Shown one piece after another: positions 44,270 to 55,930 of a stretch of DNA of 64,000 bases. Source of the stretch: Sulfurisoma sp963709555. Its GTDB lineage: Bacteria; Pseudomonadota; Gammaproteobacteria; Burkholderiales; Rhodocyclaceae. Under the pieces are notes generated by a model, which saw only the letters and a list, made by a program, of their open reading frames with translations, was not told where the DNA came from and searched no databases. The first letter of the stretch is position 1. The number at the start of each line of letters is the position of its first letter. Both the position numbers and the translations under genes were made by a program. Location of the stretch: NCBI GenBank assembly GCA_963709555.1, contig CAVPWR010000002.1:124001-188000 (forward strand), given 5' to 3'.

Positions 44270-45049
44270 ATGCACATATTCGCGATCGCCAACCAGAAGG
44301 GCGGGGTCGGCAAGACCACCACCTCGGTGAACCTCGCCGCCGCGCTGCAGATGGCCGGACAGCGCACGCTGCTGATCGACCTCGACCCGCAGGGCAATGC
44401 CACCATGGGTGCCGGCATCGAAAAACGGGCACTGACGCGCTCGGTCTACCATGTGCTGCTCGGCCTCGCTGCAATGGCCGAGGCGCGCGTCACCTCACCC
44501 AGCGGCGGCTTCGACGTGCTGCCGGCGAACCGCGATCTGGCCGGTGCCGAAGTCGAGTTGGTTGCCCTAGACCAGAGGGAGTTGAGGTTGAAGCAAGCGC
44601 TCGCTAACCATGGCGACGACTATGACTTCGTGCTGATCGATTGCCCGCCCTCGCTCTCGATGCTGACCCTCAACGGACTCTGCGCCGCCCATGGCGTCAT
44701 CATTCCGATGCAATGCGAGTACTACGCGCTGGAAGGCTTGTCCGACCTGGTCAACACCATCAAGCAGGTGCACAAGAACCTCAACCGCGACCTGCGCATC
44801 ATCGGTCTGCTGCGGGTGATGTTCGATCCGCGCTCGCTGCTGGCCAACCAGGTTTCGGCACAGCTCGAACAGCACTTCGGCGACAAGGTGTTCAAGACGC
44901 TGGTGCCGCGCAACGTGCGCCTGGCCGAGGCGCCGTCGCACGGCATCCCCGGCGTGCTGTTCGACAAGGCGGCCAAGGGTGCGCAGGCTTACATGACATT
45001 CGCGAACGAGATGATAGGCCGCGTTGCCACTTGGGAGAATGAACAGTGA
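44270..45049 (+). CDS. parA: Chromosome partitioning ATPase ParA (Soj)
   Basis: 259 residues with the deviant Walker A KGGVGKTT at 10-17, LIDLDPQGN, and DFVLIDCPPSLSMLTLNG. It lacks a DNA-binding N-terminal extension, so it is the chromosomal Soj type. It moves ParB-parS complexes of the origin region. Downstream of rsmG as in most bacteria. Confidence 0.97.
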   Translation: MHIFAIANQKGGVGKTTTSVNLAAALQMAGQRTLLIDLDPQGNATMGAGIEKRALTRSVYHVLLGLAAMAEARVTSPSGGFDVLPANRDLAGAEVELVALDQRELRLKQALANHGDDYDFVLIDCPPSLSMLTLNGLCAAHGVIIPMQCEYYALEGLSDLVNTIKQVHKNLNRDLRIIGLLRVMFDPRSLLANQVSAQLEQHFGDKVFKTLVPRNVRLAEAPSHGIPGVLFDKAAKGAQAYMTFANEMIGRVATWENEQ

Positions 45050-45064
45050 ACTCCCTCCCCCCAT

Positions 45065-45159
45065 CCCCCGCCCTGAGGGCGGGGGCGATTACGGTCCAGG
45101 CGCTTGGCGCCTTCCGGTTAGATGACTCGCTGCCCCCTTGGGGCGGCCCTGCGGAGGCA
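45065..45159 (+). repeat. GC-rich elements in the parA-parB gap
   Basis: A perfect hairpin CCCCCGCCC-TGA-GGGCGGGGG (45065-45085), then ACTCGCTGCCCCC joined to GGGGCGGCCCTGCGGAGGCA (45140-45159). The last block is 19/20 identical to 44244-44263 and supplies GGAGG four bases before the parB ATG. Confidence 0.7.
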
Positions 45160-45161
45160 GC

Positions 45162-46010
45162 ATGAATCCACCGAAAATGAAGGGCCTTGGCCGCGGCCTC
45201 GACGCGCTGCTGGCCGCCAACACCACCACCGACGCCCACCGCCAGGAAACCCTGCCGGTGACCGCGCTGCAACCCGGTAAATACCAGCCGCGCACGCGCA
45301 TGGATCCGGGTTCGCTGGAAGAATTGGCGGCATCGATCAAGGCCCAGGGCCTGATCCAGCCAATTTCCGTGCGGCCGGTCAGTGGCGGCCGCTACGAGAT
45401 CATCGCCGGCGAGCGGCGCTGGCGCGCCTCGCAGATTGCCGGGTTGTCCGAAGTGCCGGTGCTGATTCGCGAGATTCCGGACGACGCGGCGCTGGCCATG
45501 TCGCTGATCGAGAACATCCAGCGCGAGGACCTCAATCCGCTGGAGGAAGCCGCCGGTGTGCAGCGGTTGATCGACGAGTTCGCCATGACTCACCAGGAAG
45601 CGGCCGACGCCGTCGGCCGTTCGCGCCCGGCGACCACCAACCTGCTGCGGCTGCTGCAACTGGCCAAGCCGGCGCAGGACATGCTGATGGCCGGCGACAT
45701 TGAAATGGGCCACGCCCGCGCCCTGCTGCCGCTGCCCAAGAGCGAACAGGGCAGGGTGGCGGCGCAGGTCGTCGACAAGGGATATTCGGTACGCGAGACC
45801 GAGCGCATGGTCGCCCGTTCCCTCAACCCGCCGCAGCACAAGGCGGCGGCCAAAACGCCGGATCGCGACCTGCTGCGCCTGGAAGAGGAAATTGCCGACG
45901 CGATTGGTGCCACGGTGAAGATAAATGCCAACCGCAAGGGTGCCGGCAGCCTGACGATACGCTTCGGCAGTCTTGATCAGCTCGACGGCTTGCTGGCAAG
46001 ACTTAAGTGA
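45162..46010 (+). CDS. parB: Chromosome partitioning protein ParB
   Basis: 282 residues. The N-terminus MKGLGRGLDALLA is the ParA-stimulating motif; GERRWRAS is the CTP-binding/arginine patch; IENIQREDLNPLEEA and the helix-turn-helix THQEAADAVGRSRPATTNLLRL bind parS; the C-terminus dimerises. The ATG at 45162 is chosen because of GGAGG; MKGLG at 45177 is possible. Confidence 0.97.
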   Translation: MNPPKMKGLGRGLDALLAANTTTDAHRQETLPVTALQPGKYQPRTRMDPGSLEELAASIKAQGLIQPISVRPVSGGRYEIIAGERRWRASQIAGLSEVPVLIREIPDDAALAMSLIENIQREDLNPLEEAAGVQRLIDEFAMTHQEAADAVGRSRPATTNLLRLLQLAKPAQDMLMAGDIEMGHARALLPLPKSEQGRVAAQVVDKGYSVRETERMVARSLNPPQHKAAAKTPDRDLLRLEEEIADAIGATVKINANRKGAGSLTIRFGSLDQLDGLLARLK

Positions 46011-46037
46011 TAGTTGCGTGCATCCGCACAACATGTG

Positions 46038-46067
46038 TTGACGAGCGATATTAATTGTCGCTAATAT
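46038..46067 (+). promoter_or_regulatory. Sigma-70 promoter of the atp operon
   Basis: TTGACG (46038-46043), an 18-base spacer, TAATAT (46062-46067), 21 bases before the atpI start. Confidence 0.6.
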
Positions 46068-46088
46068 ACTAAGGTCTTTTGGCTCAAC

Positions 46089-46442
46089 ATGCATTCGCAG
46101 GTGCGCTGGGTTCTGAGTCGTCAAATGTTGCTGACGGCGGGAGGGGCGGCACTGGCGGGACTGGCCGGTGGTTCAGGCTCCGCACTGGCGGCGCTGGTCG
46201 GCGGTGGCATCGGAGTGCTGGCTGGAGCTGCCTATGTCTGGCGGGCGATGCGGCCAGGCGAAGGGGAGCCAAGTAAGTTGTATCGGGCGCAAATGCTCGG
46301 CGAAGGCTACAAGTTTGCCGTGACGCTGGGATTGTTTGTGCTGGTTTTCGTAAACTGGAGGGATGTGCCGGCTTTGCCGCTGTTCCTCGCGTATATTCTG
46401 ACTTTCGGCGTCTACTGGGTCGCACTGCTGAAAAAACGCTAA
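46089..46442 (+). CDS. atpI: ATP synthase protein I
   Basis: A 117-residue membrane protein with four hydrophobic helices (AALVGGGIGVLAGAAYVW; FAVTLGLFVLVFVNW and others). AtpI assists c-ring assembly and is not essential. First gene of the atp operon. Confidence 0.9.
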   Translation: MHSQVRWVLSRQMLLTAGGAALAGLAGGSGSALAALVGGGIGVLAGAAYVWRAMRPGEGEPSKLYRAQMLGEGYKFAVTLGLFVLVFVNWRDVPALPLFLAYILTFGVYWVALLKKR

Positions 46443-46458
46443 GCGGATCGAATAAACC

Positions 46459-47226
46459 ATGGCTTCCGGCGAAACCCTCGACATTACCCAATACATCGTC
46501 CACCACCTGACCAACCTCAAGGTCGGCACCGGTTTCTGGACGTTCCACCTCGATACCCTGATCGTCTCCGGCGGTCTTGGCCTGCTGGTGTTCGGCTCCA
46601 TGGCCATCATCGCCAACCGTGCCACCAGAGGCGTGCCGAAGGGCTGGCAGAATTTCTTCGAGATGATCCTGTCCTTCGTCAATCAGCAGGTCAAGGATAC
46701 CTATCACGGCAACCACCCGCTGATCGCCCCCCTGGCCATCACCATCTTCGTCTGGGTGTTCATCATGAACGCCATGGACCTGATCCCGGTCGATTTCCTC
46801 CCCGTCGGCGCTGCCGCGGCAGGAGTGCATTATCTAAAGGCCGTCCCGACGACCGACCCCAATCTGACCTTCGCCATGTCGATCACGGTATTCCTGATCA
46901 CGATCTACATGAACTTCGCGGTCAAGGGCGTGGGCGGCTTCATGCACGAAATCTTTACCGTGCCGTTCGGCGCCAAGCTAGCCCCGGTGAACCTGCTTTT
47001 CCGCGTTGTCGAGGAAGTCGCGCGGCCGATTTCGCTCTCGCTGCGTCTTTTTGGCAACATGTATGCCGGCGAAATGGTGTTCATCCTGATCGCCCTGCTT
47101 GGCATCTGGCAGCTGCCGCTGGCCCTGCCTTGGGCGCTGTTCCACATCCTGATCATCACCCTGCAGGCCTTCGTCTTCATGATGCTCACCATCGTGTACA
47201 TGTCGATGGCCTCGGAATCGCATTGA
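46459..47226 (+). CDS. atpB: ATP synthase subunit a
   Basis: 255 residues. The fourth-to-fifth helix region EEVARPISLSLRLFGNMYAGE carries the essential Arg of the proton path (LRLFGNM). Forms the two proton half-channels against the c-ring. Confidence 0.98.
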   Translation: MASGETLDITQYIVHHLTNLKVGTGFWTFHLDTLIVSGGLGLLVFGSMAIIANRATRGVPKGWQNFFEMILSFVNQQVKDTYHGNHPLIAPLAITIFVWVFIMNAMDLIPVDFLPVGAAAAGVHYLKAVPTTDPNLTFAMSITVFLITIYMNFAVKGVGGFMHEIFTVPFGAKLAPVNLLFRVVEEVARPISLSLRLFGNMYAGEMVFILIALLGIWQLPLALPWALFHILIITLQAFVFMMLTIVYMSMASESH

Positions 47227-47268
47227 TTCATTTTTGCTTAACCCTGTACCTACGTTAAAGGAGAAATA

Positions 47269-47535
47269 ATGGAAGCCCTTTCCATGCTGCTGGGTAACAC
47301 CGCCATCGCTGTCGCCATCCTGATCGGTGCCGGTGCTCTCGGTACCGCCATTGGTTTCGGTATTCTCGGCGGCCGCTTCCTCGAAGGCGCCGCGCGCCAG
47401 CCGGAAATGATCCCGACACTGCAGGTCAAGATGTTCATCGTCGCCGGCCTGCTCGACGCCGTGACCATGATCGGTGTCGGTATCGCCCTGTTCCTGCTGT
47501 TCGCCAATCCCTTCATCGCCATCGTCAAGGGCTGA
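47269..47535 (+). CDS. atpE: ATP synthase subunit c
   Basis: 88 residues, two helices; the ion-binding carboxylate is Asp63 in GLLDAVTMIG and the polar loop is AARQPE. No sodium-type ligand set is visible, so proton-coupled. A strong AAAGGAG site fits the high copy number needed. Confidence 0.98.
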   Translation: MEALSMLLGNTAIAVAILIGAGALGTAIGFGILGGRFLEGAARQPEMIPTLQVKMFIVAGLLDAVTMIGVGIALFLLFANPFIAIVKG

Positions 47536-47569
47536 TCCTCAACGTTTTCCACCTGACTAGGAGGTTGGC

Positions 47570-48040
47570 GTGAGCATCAACGCAACCCTCATCGGCCAGA
47601 TGATATGGTTCGCCCTGTTCATCTGGATCACGATGAAATACGTCTGGCCGCCGCTGCAGAAGGCGATGGCCGATCGTCAGCAGCAGATTGCTGACGGCCT
47701 GGCCGCCGGCGAGCGCGGCAAGCACGATCTGGAGCTCGCTTCCAAGCGTTCCGCGGACACCATCCGCGAAGCCAAGGAAAAGGCTGCGGGTATTTTCGCC
47801 GAAGCCGAGAAGCGCGGCGCGCAGATGGTCGAGGAAGCCAAGGACACGGCCCGCGCAGAAGCGCAGAAGGTCTACGACGCCAAGCTGGCCGAACTCGAGC
47901 AGGACACCGAGCGTGCCCGCTCCGCCCTGCGCGACAGGGTGGCCGAACTGGCCGTAGCCGGCGCGGAGAAGATCCTGCGTCGCGAGGTCAATGCCGCCGC
48001 CCATGCCGACATGCTGTCCGGCCTGAAGCAGGAACTCTGA
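47570..48040 (+). CDS. atpF: ATP synthase subunit b
   Basis: 156 residues: one N-terminal membrane helix (IGQMIWFALFIWITMKYVWPPL) and a long charged coiled coil forming the peripheral stalk. GTG start after AGGAGG (47559-47564). Confidence 0.97.
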   Translation: MSINATLIGQMIWFALFIWITMKYVWPPLQKAMADRQQQIADGLAAGERGKHDLELASKRSADTIREAKEKAAGIFAEAEKRGAQMVEEAKDTARAEAQKVYDAKLAELEQDTERARSALRDRVAELAVAGAEKILRREVNAAAHADMLSGLKQEL

Positions 48041-48042
48041 CC

Positions 48043-48579
48043 GTGGCCGAGATCGTCACCATCGCGCGCCCTTATGCCGAGGCGGTTTTCCGCCTGGCCA
48101 AGGAGCACGGCCAACTGGCCTTGTGGTCCGAGCGCCTCGGGGCTTTGTCCGCCGCCATGGGCAACGCCGAGGTCGCGGCTTGCATCGGCAACCCGAACCT
48201 GACTGGCGCGCAGAAGGCCGATCTCGTCACCTCGCTCCTCGGAGGTGCGGTGGAGGCTGATGTAGCCAGCATGATCCAGGTCCTGGCCGCCAGCGAACGT
48301 CTGGTCGTGCTGCCGGAAATCGCCGTCTTCTTCGAGAGCCTCAAGAGTGCCGAGGAGGGCGTCAAGGACGCCGTGATCTTCAGCGCCTTCCCGCTTGATG
48401 ACGCCCAGCAACAGAAACTGCTCTCCGATCTGGAAGCCCGCTTCAAGACCCGGCTGCGCCCCGAAATCAAGCTCGATCCCGAGCTGATCGGTGGTGTCCG
48501 GGTCGAAGTCGGCGACCAGGTTCTGGACGCCTCCGTGCGCGGCAAGCTAGCCGCCATGGCGACGGCGCTGCGGTCTTAA
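48043..48579 (+). CDS. atpH: ATP synthase subunit delta
   Basis: 178 residues (ARPYAEAVFRLAKEHGQL ... ELIGGVRVEVGDQVLDASVRGKL, the family start and end). It joins the b stalk to the F1 head. GTG start two bases after atpF. Confidence 0.97.
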   Translation: MAEIVTIARPYAEAVFRLAKEHGQLALWSERLGALSAAMGNAEVAACIGNPNLTGAQKADLVTSLLGGAVEADVASMIQVLAASERLVVLPEIAVFFESLKSAEEGVKDAVIFSAFPLDDAQQQKLLSDLEARFKTRLRPEIKLDPELIGGVRVEVGDQVLDASVRGKLAAMATALRS

Positions 48580-48597
48580 GAATATTTGGAGTCCTCC

Positions 48598-50136
<1,539 letters not shown>

Positions 50137-50146
50137 AGGACCGAAA

Positions 50147-51016
50147 ATGGCAGGCGGCAAAGAGATCCGGACCAAGATCAAGTCGGTCCAGAACACCCGG
50201 AAGATCACCAAGGCCATGGAGATGGTGGCCGCGTCCAAAATGCGCAAGGCGCAGGAAAGGATGCGGGCTGCCCGTCCCTATAGCGAGAAGATCCGCCAAC
50301 TGGCGGCCAACCTCTCGCAGGCCAACAACACCGAGTACCACCATCCCTTCCTGTCGAAGCGCGAGCCGGTCAAGCGTGTCGGCCTGATCGTGGTCACCAC
50401 TGACAAGGGTTTGTGCGGCGGTCTCAACACCAACGTCCTGCGCATGTCGCTTGCCGCCATGCGGAAATGGGAGTCCGAGGGTGTCGAGGAGATCAGCGTT
50501 ACCGCCATCGGCAACAAGGGTCTCGGTTTCATGCAGCGCCTCGGCGCCAAGCTGGTTTCGCACGTCGTCTTTCTGGGCGACACGCCGCACCTGGAAAAGC
50601 TGATCGGACCGATCAAGATCATGGTCGACGCCTTCCAGAACAACGAGATCGATGTCATCTACCTGGCCTACACCCGCTTCATCAACACCATGAAGCAGGA
50701 GCCGGTTCTGGAGCAGCTGCTGCCGCTGACCGGCGAACGCCTCGGTACCCCGGCGGGCAGCTGGGAATATCTCTACGAACCCGAGGCTCGCGTCGTCATC
50801 GACGAGATGCTGGTGCGCTACACCGAGGCGCTGATCTACCAGGCTGTGGCAGAGAACATGGCGTCGGAGCAATCCGCGCGCATGGTGGCGATGAAGTCCG
50901 CGACCGACAACGCCGGCAACGTCATCAAGGAACTGCAGCTGATCTACAACAAGGCGCGTCAGGCGGCGATCACCAAAGAGATCTCCGAAATCGTCAGCGG
51001 CGCGGCGGCCGTTTAA
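50147..51016 (+). CDS. atpG: ATP synthase subunit gamma
   Basis: 289 residues. GKEIRTKIKSVQNTRKITKAMEMVA begins the N-terminal rotor helix and ARQAAITKEISEIVSGAAAV ends the C-terminal one (each a shortened piece). Central rotor shaft. Starts ten bases after atpA. Confidence 0.98.
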   Translation: MAGGKEIRTKIKSVQNTRKITKAMEMVAASKMRKAQERMRAARPYSEKIRQLAANLSQANNTEYHHPFLSKREPVKRVGLIVVTTDKGLCGGLNTNVLRMSLAAMRKWESEGVEEISVTAIGNKGLGFMQRLGAKLVSHVVFLGDTPHLEKLIGPIKIMVDAFQNNEIDVIYLAYTRFINTMKQEPVLEQLLPLTGERLGTPAGSWEYLYEPEARVVIDEMLVRYTEALIYQAVAENMASEQSARMVAMKSATDNAGNVIKELQLIYNKARQAAITKEISEIVSGAAAV

Positions 51017-51043
51017 AGAATTACTGAAATCAAGGAAACGACC

Positions 51044-52444
<1,401 letters not shown>

Positions 52445-52456
52445 GGGAAGCAGATC

Positions 52457-52882
52457 ATGGCACTTACCGTTCATGTCGACGTCGTCAGCGCGGAAGAGAA
52501 GATCTTCTCCGGCCTGGCCGAGTTCGTCGTGCTGCCGGGTGAAGTCGGCGAGCTGGGCATCCTGCCCGGCCACATGCCGCTGATGACCCGCATCCGCCCC
52601 GGCGCCGTGCGCCTCAAGCTGCCGGGCCAGGTCGACGAGGAACTGATCTTCGTCGCCGGCGGCATCCTCGAGGTGCAGCCGGGACTCGTCACGGTACTCG
52701 CCGACACGGCGATTCGCGGCCACGACCTCGACGAAGTCAAGGCCTCCGAGTCCAAGCGCAAGGCCGAGGAAGCCCTCGCCGATCGCAGTGCCGAACTCGA
52801 CTACGCCCGCGCCCAGTCCGAACTGGCCGAAGCCGTTGCCCAGCTCGCGGCGATCAGCCGCCTGCGCAAGACCACGCATTAA
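52457..52882 (+). CDS. atpC: ATP synthase subunit epsilon
   Basis: 141 residues: beta-sandwich (VDVVSAEEKIFSGLAEFVVLPG; GELGILPGHMPLMTRI) and a C-terminal helical hairpin able to inhibit F1. Last gene before the terminator. Confidence 0.98.
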   Translation: MALTVHVDVVSAEEKIFSGLAEFVVLPGEVGELGILPGHMPLMTRIRPGAVRLKLPGQVDEELIFVAGGILEVQPGLVTVLADTAIRGHDLDEVKASESKRKAEEALADRSAELDYARAQSELAEAVAQLAAISRLRKTTH

Positions 52883-52906
52883 GGGCCCGCTATTTTTCGG
52901 TACGAC

Positions 52907-52935
52907 AAAGGCAGCTGCGGCTGCCTTTGTTTTTG
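52907..52935 (+). terminator. Terminator of the atp operon
   Basis: AAAGGCAGC-TGCG-GCTGCCTTT followed by GTTTTTGTT; 9-bp perfect stem. Confidence 0.9.
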
Positions 52936-53028
52936 TTAGCGTCGTTGCTCCCGGGTTTCGACCACCTGTAGTGCGCTCCGTCGGGCGTAGAATGATCGGC
53001 CGAGCACGGGTTTCCTTGGGGAGCAGCC

Positions 53029-54630
53029 TTGGCTTACGATAATTCACAGGACGAAACGATACCGACGGCATCGCGCGGCGCCGGGGTCGCTGTCAACTTC
53101 GATTGTGACGCTACCCGCACCGTTGCCCAATCGCTCGCGCCCGATGCCAGGCAACCCACCGCGGCATCCGCCAGCCATCTCTCGCTGAGCGTCGGCTACT
53201 CGCTGCAGGAATACACCATCGAGTCCGTGCTCGGCGTCGGTGGCTTCGGAATAACCTATCTGGCGCAGGACAACAACCTGCAGCGCCCGGTTGCCATCAA
53301 GGAATACTTGCCAAACGACCTGGCACTGCGGATCGCCGGCCAGACCGTGGTCCCGCGCAGCGACTCCGATGCTGCTGACTACCGACTCGGCCTCGAGCGC
53401 TTTCTCGCCGAGGCCCGCGTGCTCGCGACGTTTCGCCATCACAACATCGTGCGCGTCTCGCGCTTCTTCGAGGCGAACCAGACCGCCTACATGGTGATGG
53501 ACTACGAACGGGGCGAGTCGCTGCGGAGCTGGCGGGAAAAACACGGACCGCCGGACGAGCCCACCCTCAAGCGCATGTTCCTGCCGCTGCTGGAAGGATT
53601 GGAAACGGTCCACAGCGCCGGTGTCGTGCATCGCGACATCAAGCCTGCAAATATTTATGTCAGGGATACGGACGGCAGCCTGGTGCTCCTCGACTTCGGC
53701 GCCGCCCGCCAGACGACGGGCGGCATCAGCAAGAGCCTCACCAGCATCGTCACTCCGGGCTACGCTCCCTTCGAGCAATACCACGCGCGCGGTGCGCAGG
53801 GACCCTGGAGCGATCTCTACGCGCTGGCGGGCGTCCTCTACTGGATGGTGACCGGCCAGAAACCGCTCGAGGCGCCATCCCGCGTCAAGAGTGACACCAT
53901 GGCGCCGGCCGTCGAGGCGGGTGCCGGCCGTTTCAGCGCCGGCTTCTTGCAGGCGATTGACTGGGCACTGCGCGTCGACGACGACGCGCGCCCGCGCGAC
54001 GTCGCCGAATTTCGGCCGGTGTTGATGGGAGACGCGCGCGTTCCGGAGCGTGCAGGCGCGGTATCGGCGCCGCGCGCCGAGATCGGATCACCAGTCACGG
54101 GTGGCAAGCGCGGCCAGCTCAAGTTCGCTGCCATCGTCGCTGGTGCGTTCGCCGTCGTCATCGGCATCTTCGTGCTGACGCGGGCTAACAAGGCGCCGGC
54201 GCTGCCCGAGGCAGCGGTGGTCGCGGAACGCAGCGCGAGGGAAGCGCCCTTGGCGGCCACGGTAAAACCAGCAGCGCCGACTGCCGCGGCCCGCCCTGCG
54301 CCGCCGCCCGATGCCGAGCGGCCGGCGCGGCAACGGCCGCCGCCCGGACAACAGCAGGGACAGGCCACGGCTAAAGCGGCCCCGCCGGCCGCGGGCGCTG
54401 CGGTCGCCACCGTGACCATAGAGATCCTGCCGCGGGGAGAGCACGCCGTGGTCCTGGTCGATGGCAAACGCGTCGGGGTCTCGCCGCCCTTGCAGGAACT
54501 CAAGCTGTCGCCGGGCTGGCACAGGGTGACGGTACGAGGCGACAAGATGCCCTTCGTGCACCATTTTCTCGTCGATCTCGAACCCAACGAGCGCCGCAAG
54601 CTGTCGGCCAGATTCGGCGAAGGGTTATGA
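53029..54630 (+). CDS. Membrane Ser/Thr protein kinase with PEGA domain
   Basis: 533 residues from a TTG start behind GGGGAGC. The Hanks-type kinase spans about 60-330: glycine loop GVGGFGITYLA, VAIKEYLP, HRDIKPANIYV, DFGAAR and APE-like APFEQY. A membrane helix lies near 365-388, then a Pro/Ala-rich spacer (extracytoplasmic) and a C-terminal PEGA-like beta domain (VTIEILPRGEHAVVLVDGKRVG). Resembles bacterial sensory kinases; target unknown. It is monocistronic between two terminators. Confidence 0.9.
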   Translation: MAYDNSQDETIPTASRGAGVAVNFDCDATRTVAQSLAPDARQPTAASASHLSLSVGYSLQEYTIESVLGVGGFGITYLAQDNNLQRPVAIKEYLPNDLALRIAGQTVVPRSDSDAADYRLGLERFLAEARVLATFRHHNIVRVSRFFEANQTAYMVMDYERGESLRSWREKHGPPDEPTLKRMFLPLLEGLETVHSAGVVHRDIKPANIYVRDTDGSLVLLDFGAARQTTGGISKSLTSIVTPGYAPFEQYHARGAQGPWSDLYALAGVLYWMVTGQKPLEAPSRVKSDTMAPAVEAGAGRFSAGFLQAIDWALRVDDDARPRDVAEFRPVLMGDARVPERAGAVSAPRAEIGSPVTGGKRGQLKFAAIVAGAFAVVIGIFVLTRANKAPALPEAAVVAERSAREAPLAATVKPAAPTAAARPAPPPDAERPARQRPPPGQQQGQATAKAAPPAAGAAVATVTIEILPRGEHAVVLVDGKRVGVSPPLQELKLSPGWHRVTVRGDKMPFVHHFLVDLEPNERRKLSARFGEGL

Positions 54631-54635
54631 AGCGT

Positions 54636-54661
54636 GAAGGGCGGCCCGCAGGCCGCCCTTC
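54636..54661. terminator. Strong hairpin between convergent genes
   Basis: GAAGGGCGGCC-CGCA-GGCCGCCCTTC, a perfect 11-bp stem without a long T-run, between the kinase gene and the DUF3365 gene. Confidence 0.7.
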
Positions 54662-54687
54662 AAGTTGCACAGCGGTACGGCGGCGAG

Positions 54688-55251
54688 CTACAGCGGCTTC
54701 CTGACGGTGATGGCACCGCGGATCTGCGCCGAAGAATAGCCGACAGCCTTGTCGTCCGGATAGAGTTCCTTGAGCTTGGCCTTGACGTCCTTGTCGAGGC
54801 GGTCGTCGGTGCCGTGGCAGGCGAGGCAGAGGTCCTGCGTCGGCAGGGCCTTCATGTAACGCATCTCGCGCTTGCCGTCCACGACCACGATCTCGCTGGC
54901 CTCGAGCATGGCCGGCTTTTCGCCGGCTCCGGAACGCTTGTCGAAGTCCTCAAGGACACGCTTTTCCCAGGCGTCGGGCGTCGCCTTGGGATTGCGATTC
55001 TTGAGGCTGACGCGGCGGATCTGCATGCCCTTGGCTTCGGACAAGGCCTTGGCCATCGCCGGTGCCTTGTCGCGGCAGACCACCATCGCCTCGGCATGGC
55101 CGCCCTTCTTGATCTCGGCATCGAGCACCTCGAGCAGCTTGGGCGGCATCGTCATTGCCGTCTGCCGCACCTCCTGCAGCAGGGCGCCTTCCTGGGCGAA
55201 AGCGGAAGCGGTCAGGGCCGCGAGGGCGGCGGCGAGCAGCGTCTTGCGCAT
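54688..55251 (-). CDS. Periplasmic DUF3365 mono-haem protein
   Basis: 187 residues with a signal peptide (KTLLAAALAALTASAFAQ) and one c-type haem site CLACHGTDDRLD. The rest fits the Tll0287-like DUF3365 domain, a PAS-like haem sensor or electron carrier. The start has AAGGAGA. A longer upstream in-frame extension overlaps ubiJ and is rejected. Confidence 0.87.
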   Translation of the reverse strand: MRKTLLAAALAALTASAFAQEGALLQEVRQTAMTMPPKLLEVLDAEIKKGGHAEAMVVCRDKAPAMAKALSEAKGMQIRRVSLKNRNPKATPDAWEKRVLEDFDKRSGAGEKPAMLEASEIVVVDGKREMRYMKALPTQDLCLACHGTDDRLDKDVKAKLKELYPDDKAVGYSSAQIRGAITVRKPL

Positions 55252-55297
55252 GAATCTTCTCCTTGAGGGTGGGCGTTCGAGCGACGGAATACTAAGA

Positions 55298-55873
55298 CTA
55301 AAGACCGACCTTGTCGATGCGCATTTCCAGCTGAGACAATTTGTCCCGCAACTCGCCGACTTCGCTGCCGAAGTCGGCCAGTTCCTGCTGTCGCGCCACC
55401 AGCGGGTTTTCCTCGCTGACGTATTCGGCGACATTCTCGGCCAGGTTGCGCGCGGCATTCTTCTGCCAGCCGGCAAAGGCCGTCGCACCCTGCACCATGC
55501 GGTGGGCGGCGATGTCGCCGACCACTCGCGACAGGTCTTCCTCCGCGTCCCAGCGCAGGTTGCGCAGAACGAAGGAGAGCTCGGTGGCGAGATGGGCGTT
55601 GCCCTCGACACGCGCCGCGGCGATGATCTGCGCCTGTCCCTGAAGTGCGCGCAACGGCGCATCGGCGGGCAGGGTCATGGTCACGTCGGGTGCGTCAGCC
55701 GACGTGACCGCCTCGACATAGCCATCGTCACGGATGGCGAGATCAAGCTGGAAAGGCGGCATCGCCAGCCGCGCGCGGCGGCCGGCGAAGGGAAGCAGCT
55801 TCGCCCGCGCCCAGTCGGCCTGACTCAGCAGGTGATTGAGGGCGCCGAGCGAGAGCGGGCTAAACACAGCCAC
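55298..55873 (-). CDS. ubiJ: Ubiquinone biosynthesis accessory factor UbiJ
   Basis: 191 residues: an SCP2 sterol-carrier-like fold (MAVFSPLSLGALNHLLSQ, a VTMTLPADAPLRALQG segment) and a C-terminal coiled coil (ELADFGSEVGELRDKLSQLEMRID cut short here). UbiJ holds lipid intermediates in the soluble Ubi complex. Near ubiE but separated by a Tim44-domain gene; no ubiB is in the window. Confidence 0.88.
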   Translation of the reverse strand: MAVFSPLSLGALNHLLSQADWARAKLLPFAGRRARLAMPPFQLDLAIRDDGYVEAVTSADAPDVTMTLPADAPLRALQGQAQIIAAARVEGNAHLATELSFVLRNLRWDAEEDLSRVVGDIAAHRMVQGATAFAGWQKNAARNLAENVAEYVSEENPLVARQQELADFGSEVGELRDKLSQLEMRIDKVGL

Positions 55874-55930
55874 CTCCCAACCCCCGCTCGGGCGGCGGTG
55901 ACGGTTGTTCGCCGCCGGAAAAAACAGGGA

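Noticed and set aside
54271..54295. Possible twelfth dispersed repeat (GCAGCGCCGACTGC)
   Set aside because: Only about 11 core bases match and the A-tract is missing.
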